Position numbers and translations under genes: made by a program
Notes under the pieces: generated by a model
Databases searched by the model: none
Told to the model about the DNA's origin: nothing
Seen by the model: only the letters and a program-made list of their open reading frames with translations
NCBI GenBank assembly: GCA_963769115.1
Contig: CAVYKN010000007.1
Span: forward strand, 248,001 to 312,000
Source of the DNA: DASTFY01 sp963769115
GTDB taxonomy: Bacteria; Actinomycetota; Acidimicrobiia; Acidimicrobiales; Ilumatobacteraceae
Length of the DNA: 64,000 nucleotides
Reading direction: 5' to 3'
In this document: one piece after another, positions 62,326 through 64,000 of the stretch
Position numbering within the stretch: position 1 is the stretch's first letter
How the letters are laid out: each line of letters begins with the position of its first letter

Positions 62326-63617
62326 GTGGTGGGGGTCCGCAGCACCGAGCTTGGGGCCCGAACGCGCCTGGCTCGCAGGCTGGTCCGCTCCTCGTCGTTC
62401 CGGTCGCTGTCGCACCGCAACTTCCGGATCTTCTTCGTCACCCAGACGGTCTCGTTCCTCGGCACCTGGATGCAGCTCGTCGCGCAGACACTGCTGATCT
62501 ACCGGCTCACCGGCAGTGGCACTGCCGTCGGCATCCTGACGGTCTGCCAGTTCCTCCCGACGCTCCTGCTCGTCGCGTGGGCCGGCGCCGTGGTCGACCG
62601 GAGCGATACCCGGCGGCTGATGACGCTGAGCTCGGCCGTGATGATGGTGAGCGCGCTGGTGATGGGAACGCTGTCCGTCACAGGACGGGTGACGCCTGCC
62701 GCCGTGTACATCCTGGCCACGGTTCTCGGCGTGGCCAACACGTTCGACGGCCCCGGGCGCCGGACGCTGGTCAACGAGCTGGTGCCGGGCGAGCACGTGT
62801 CCAACGCCGTCAGCCTGAGCTCGACCATCGCCATGGGCACCCGGATCGTCGGCCCTGCGTTCGCCGGGCTGCTCATCGCCACCGTCGGCATCGGGTGGTG
62901 CTTCCTCCTCAATGGCGTGTCCTTCGTCGTCGCCATCGCCGGGCTGTGGATGATGGACACGGCCACCCTGCACGCCGCGGCCGCCCGTCCCGAGGGCGCC
63001 CGGCCAGGTCCGGGCGGGCCTGCGCTATGCCTGGCGTACGCCCCCGCTGCGGCAGGCGCTCCTCCTGCTGCTCGCCCTCGGGGCTGTCTCCATGAACTTC
63101 CACGTCACCCTGGCGTTGTACGTCAAGATCGGCCTGGGCGGCAGCGACGGGCTCTACGCCGCTCTCAGCGCCGTCAGCGGCATCGGCGCGCTCGTCGGCG
63201 GGCTGATGCTCGCCGCGCAGGACCATGATCGACGTCGCCTTCCTGGGGTGGATGACCCTCGTGTACGCGGTCGCGCTGGGGCTCCTGGCGTGCTCGCCCG
63301 ACGCATGGTGGGCGCTGATACCGCTGGCGCTGGTCGGGCTGGGCCAGCTCGGCGTCCTCGCCAGCGCCAGCACGGTGGTCCAGGTCCAGTCGTTGCCGTC
63401 GATGCGGGGCCGCGTCCTCGCCCTGTTCACGTTGGCCACGGTCGGCGCGAACCCCGTCGGTGGCGCCGTCGCGGGCTGGAGCGCCGACCGCTTCGGGGCT
63501 TCGTTCACCGTCGCCTACGGCGCATTGTTCACCTTCGTGCTCGGCCTGGGCACCGTGTGGGTGGCGCGCCGGAAGCCCCGCGGCGCATGGCATGACGAGA
63601 ACGTGCTCTTCAGCTGA
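62326..63617 (+). CDS. MFS transporter (MFS_3/enterobactin-exporter-like), two frame breaks
   Basis: About 431 residues with 12 predicted hydrophobic segments. FRSLSHRNFRIFFVTQTVSF, WAGAVVDRSDTRRLMTLSSA and DGPGRRTLVNELVPGEHVSN are typical of the group. Breaks near 63000 and 63225 move the frame, then SMRGRVLALFTLATVGANPV and the end follow. The GTG start is chosen by frame; substrate unknown. Confidence 0.85.
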
Positions 63618-63620
63618 GGC

Positions 63621-64000
63621 TCAGACGTTGAAGCGGATCTCCAGGGTGTCGCCGTCGACGACCTCGTAGTCCTTGCCCTCGACGCGGAGCTTGCCCAGCT
63701 CCTTCGCCTTGTTCCACGAGCCGATCTCCAGCAGCTCATCCCAGCGGATGACCTCGGCCCGGATGAAGCCTCGCTGCAGGTCCGAGTGGATGACGCCCGC
63801 GCACTCCGGGGCCTTGGCGCCGGCCCGGAAGGTCCAGGCCCGGCTCTCCTTGTCCCCGGTCGTGAGGAACGTCCGCAGCCCGAGCAGGTGGTACGCCGAG
63901 CGCACGAGGCGGGGCAGCGCGCCCTCGCCCAGGCCGAGCCCTTCGAGGAGCTCCGTCCGCTCAGCGGCGTCGAGGCGGCTGGCCTCCGCCTCCAGCTGGA
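63621..64000 (-). CDS. ychF: YchF/Obg-family GTPase, C-terminal part (cut by window end)
   Basis: The last 126 residues of YchF. TELLEGLGLGEGALPRLVRS, LLGLRTFLTTGDKESRAWTF, RAGAKAPECAGVIHSDLQRG, FIRAEVIRWDELLEIGSW and KDYEVVDGDTLEIRFNV are the helical and TGS regions, almost invariant in the family. YchF is a ribosome-associated ATPase. The G domain lies beyond position 64000. Confidence 0.95.
   Translation of the reverse strand, partial: QLEAEASRLDAAERTELLEGLGLGEGALPRLVRSAYHLLGLRTFLTTGDKESRAWTFRAGAKAPECAGVIHSDLQRGFIRAEVIRWDELLEIGSWNKAKELGKLRVEGKDYEVVDGDTLEIRFNV

Overview
The window is high-GC bacterial DNA of actinobacterial type. GTG starts, ATGA/GTGA gene overlaps, several F420-type oxidoreductases (LLM, Ddn-like, PPOX), a 31-residue bS22-type ribosomal protein and the locus metG-tatD-DPBB gene-rsmA-ispE all fit. 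An Acidimicrobiia-like or related actinobacterium is my inference from gene content and was not tested by any search.

Layout. (1) 0-7.2 kb, intact chromosome: amidase, phosphodiesterase, a DHA2 drug-efflux pump with its TetR regulator, and a translationally coupled flavin oxidoreductase plus GH13 trehalose-synthase-like pair. (2) 7.2-17 kb, decayed accessory DNA: remnants of a WD40 protein, a serine hydrolase, a cupin, an MBL-fold hydrolase, an M1 peptidase and a tyrosine recombinase. Intact small genes lie between them (Ddn-like reductase, alpha/beta hydrolase, PPOX, DUF3995, an RTX-repeat secreted protein). (3) 17-32 kb, a cassette-like array. Two unrelated short repeat families (74 bp dyads and 72 bp elements) bracket single minus-strand genes: a phosphotransferase, an NTF2/SnoaL-like protein, a DUF1801 protein, an unknown protein and a PHB-depolymerase-like esterase. 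A complete tyrosine recombinase gene lies inside the array and diverges from the phosphotransferase cassette. Two damaged IS110-family transposases and several unrelated plus-strand genes are interspersed. (4) 32-38.6 kb: a cyclase/ATPase/LuxR regulator, a methyltransferase, a zinc alcohol dehydrogenase and a broken nuclease-like gene, ending at tRNA-Gln(UUG). (5) 38.6-64 kb, core chromosome: bS22, ispE, rsmA, tatD, metG (with a possible Met-Met leader peptide and a hairpin covering its ribosome binding site), rsmI, DUF192, pirin, TMEM175, MFS pumps, a GH38 alpha-mannosidase, a CoA-transferase, DUF2231-Rieske, DUF4239, a BTAD-hydrolase fusion and the 3' part of ychF.

The strongest candidate for something undescribed is the array at 17-32 kb. 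Four members of a dyad family lie 15-61 bp 3' of the stop codon of a minus-strand gene, and five 72 bp elements of exactly equal length lie on the 5' side of minus-strand genes. Copies of the two families share the core AACGCCGG at their junction. This is the organisation of an integron-type gene-cassette array, but the recombinase shows no obvious IntI hallmark and the sites do not match the classical attC consensus.

Many otherwise sound genes, including the housekeeping genes metG and ispE, carry single-base frame breaks, often in G/C runs. I treat those as probable sequencing or assembly errors and annotate each gene as one unit across the break.
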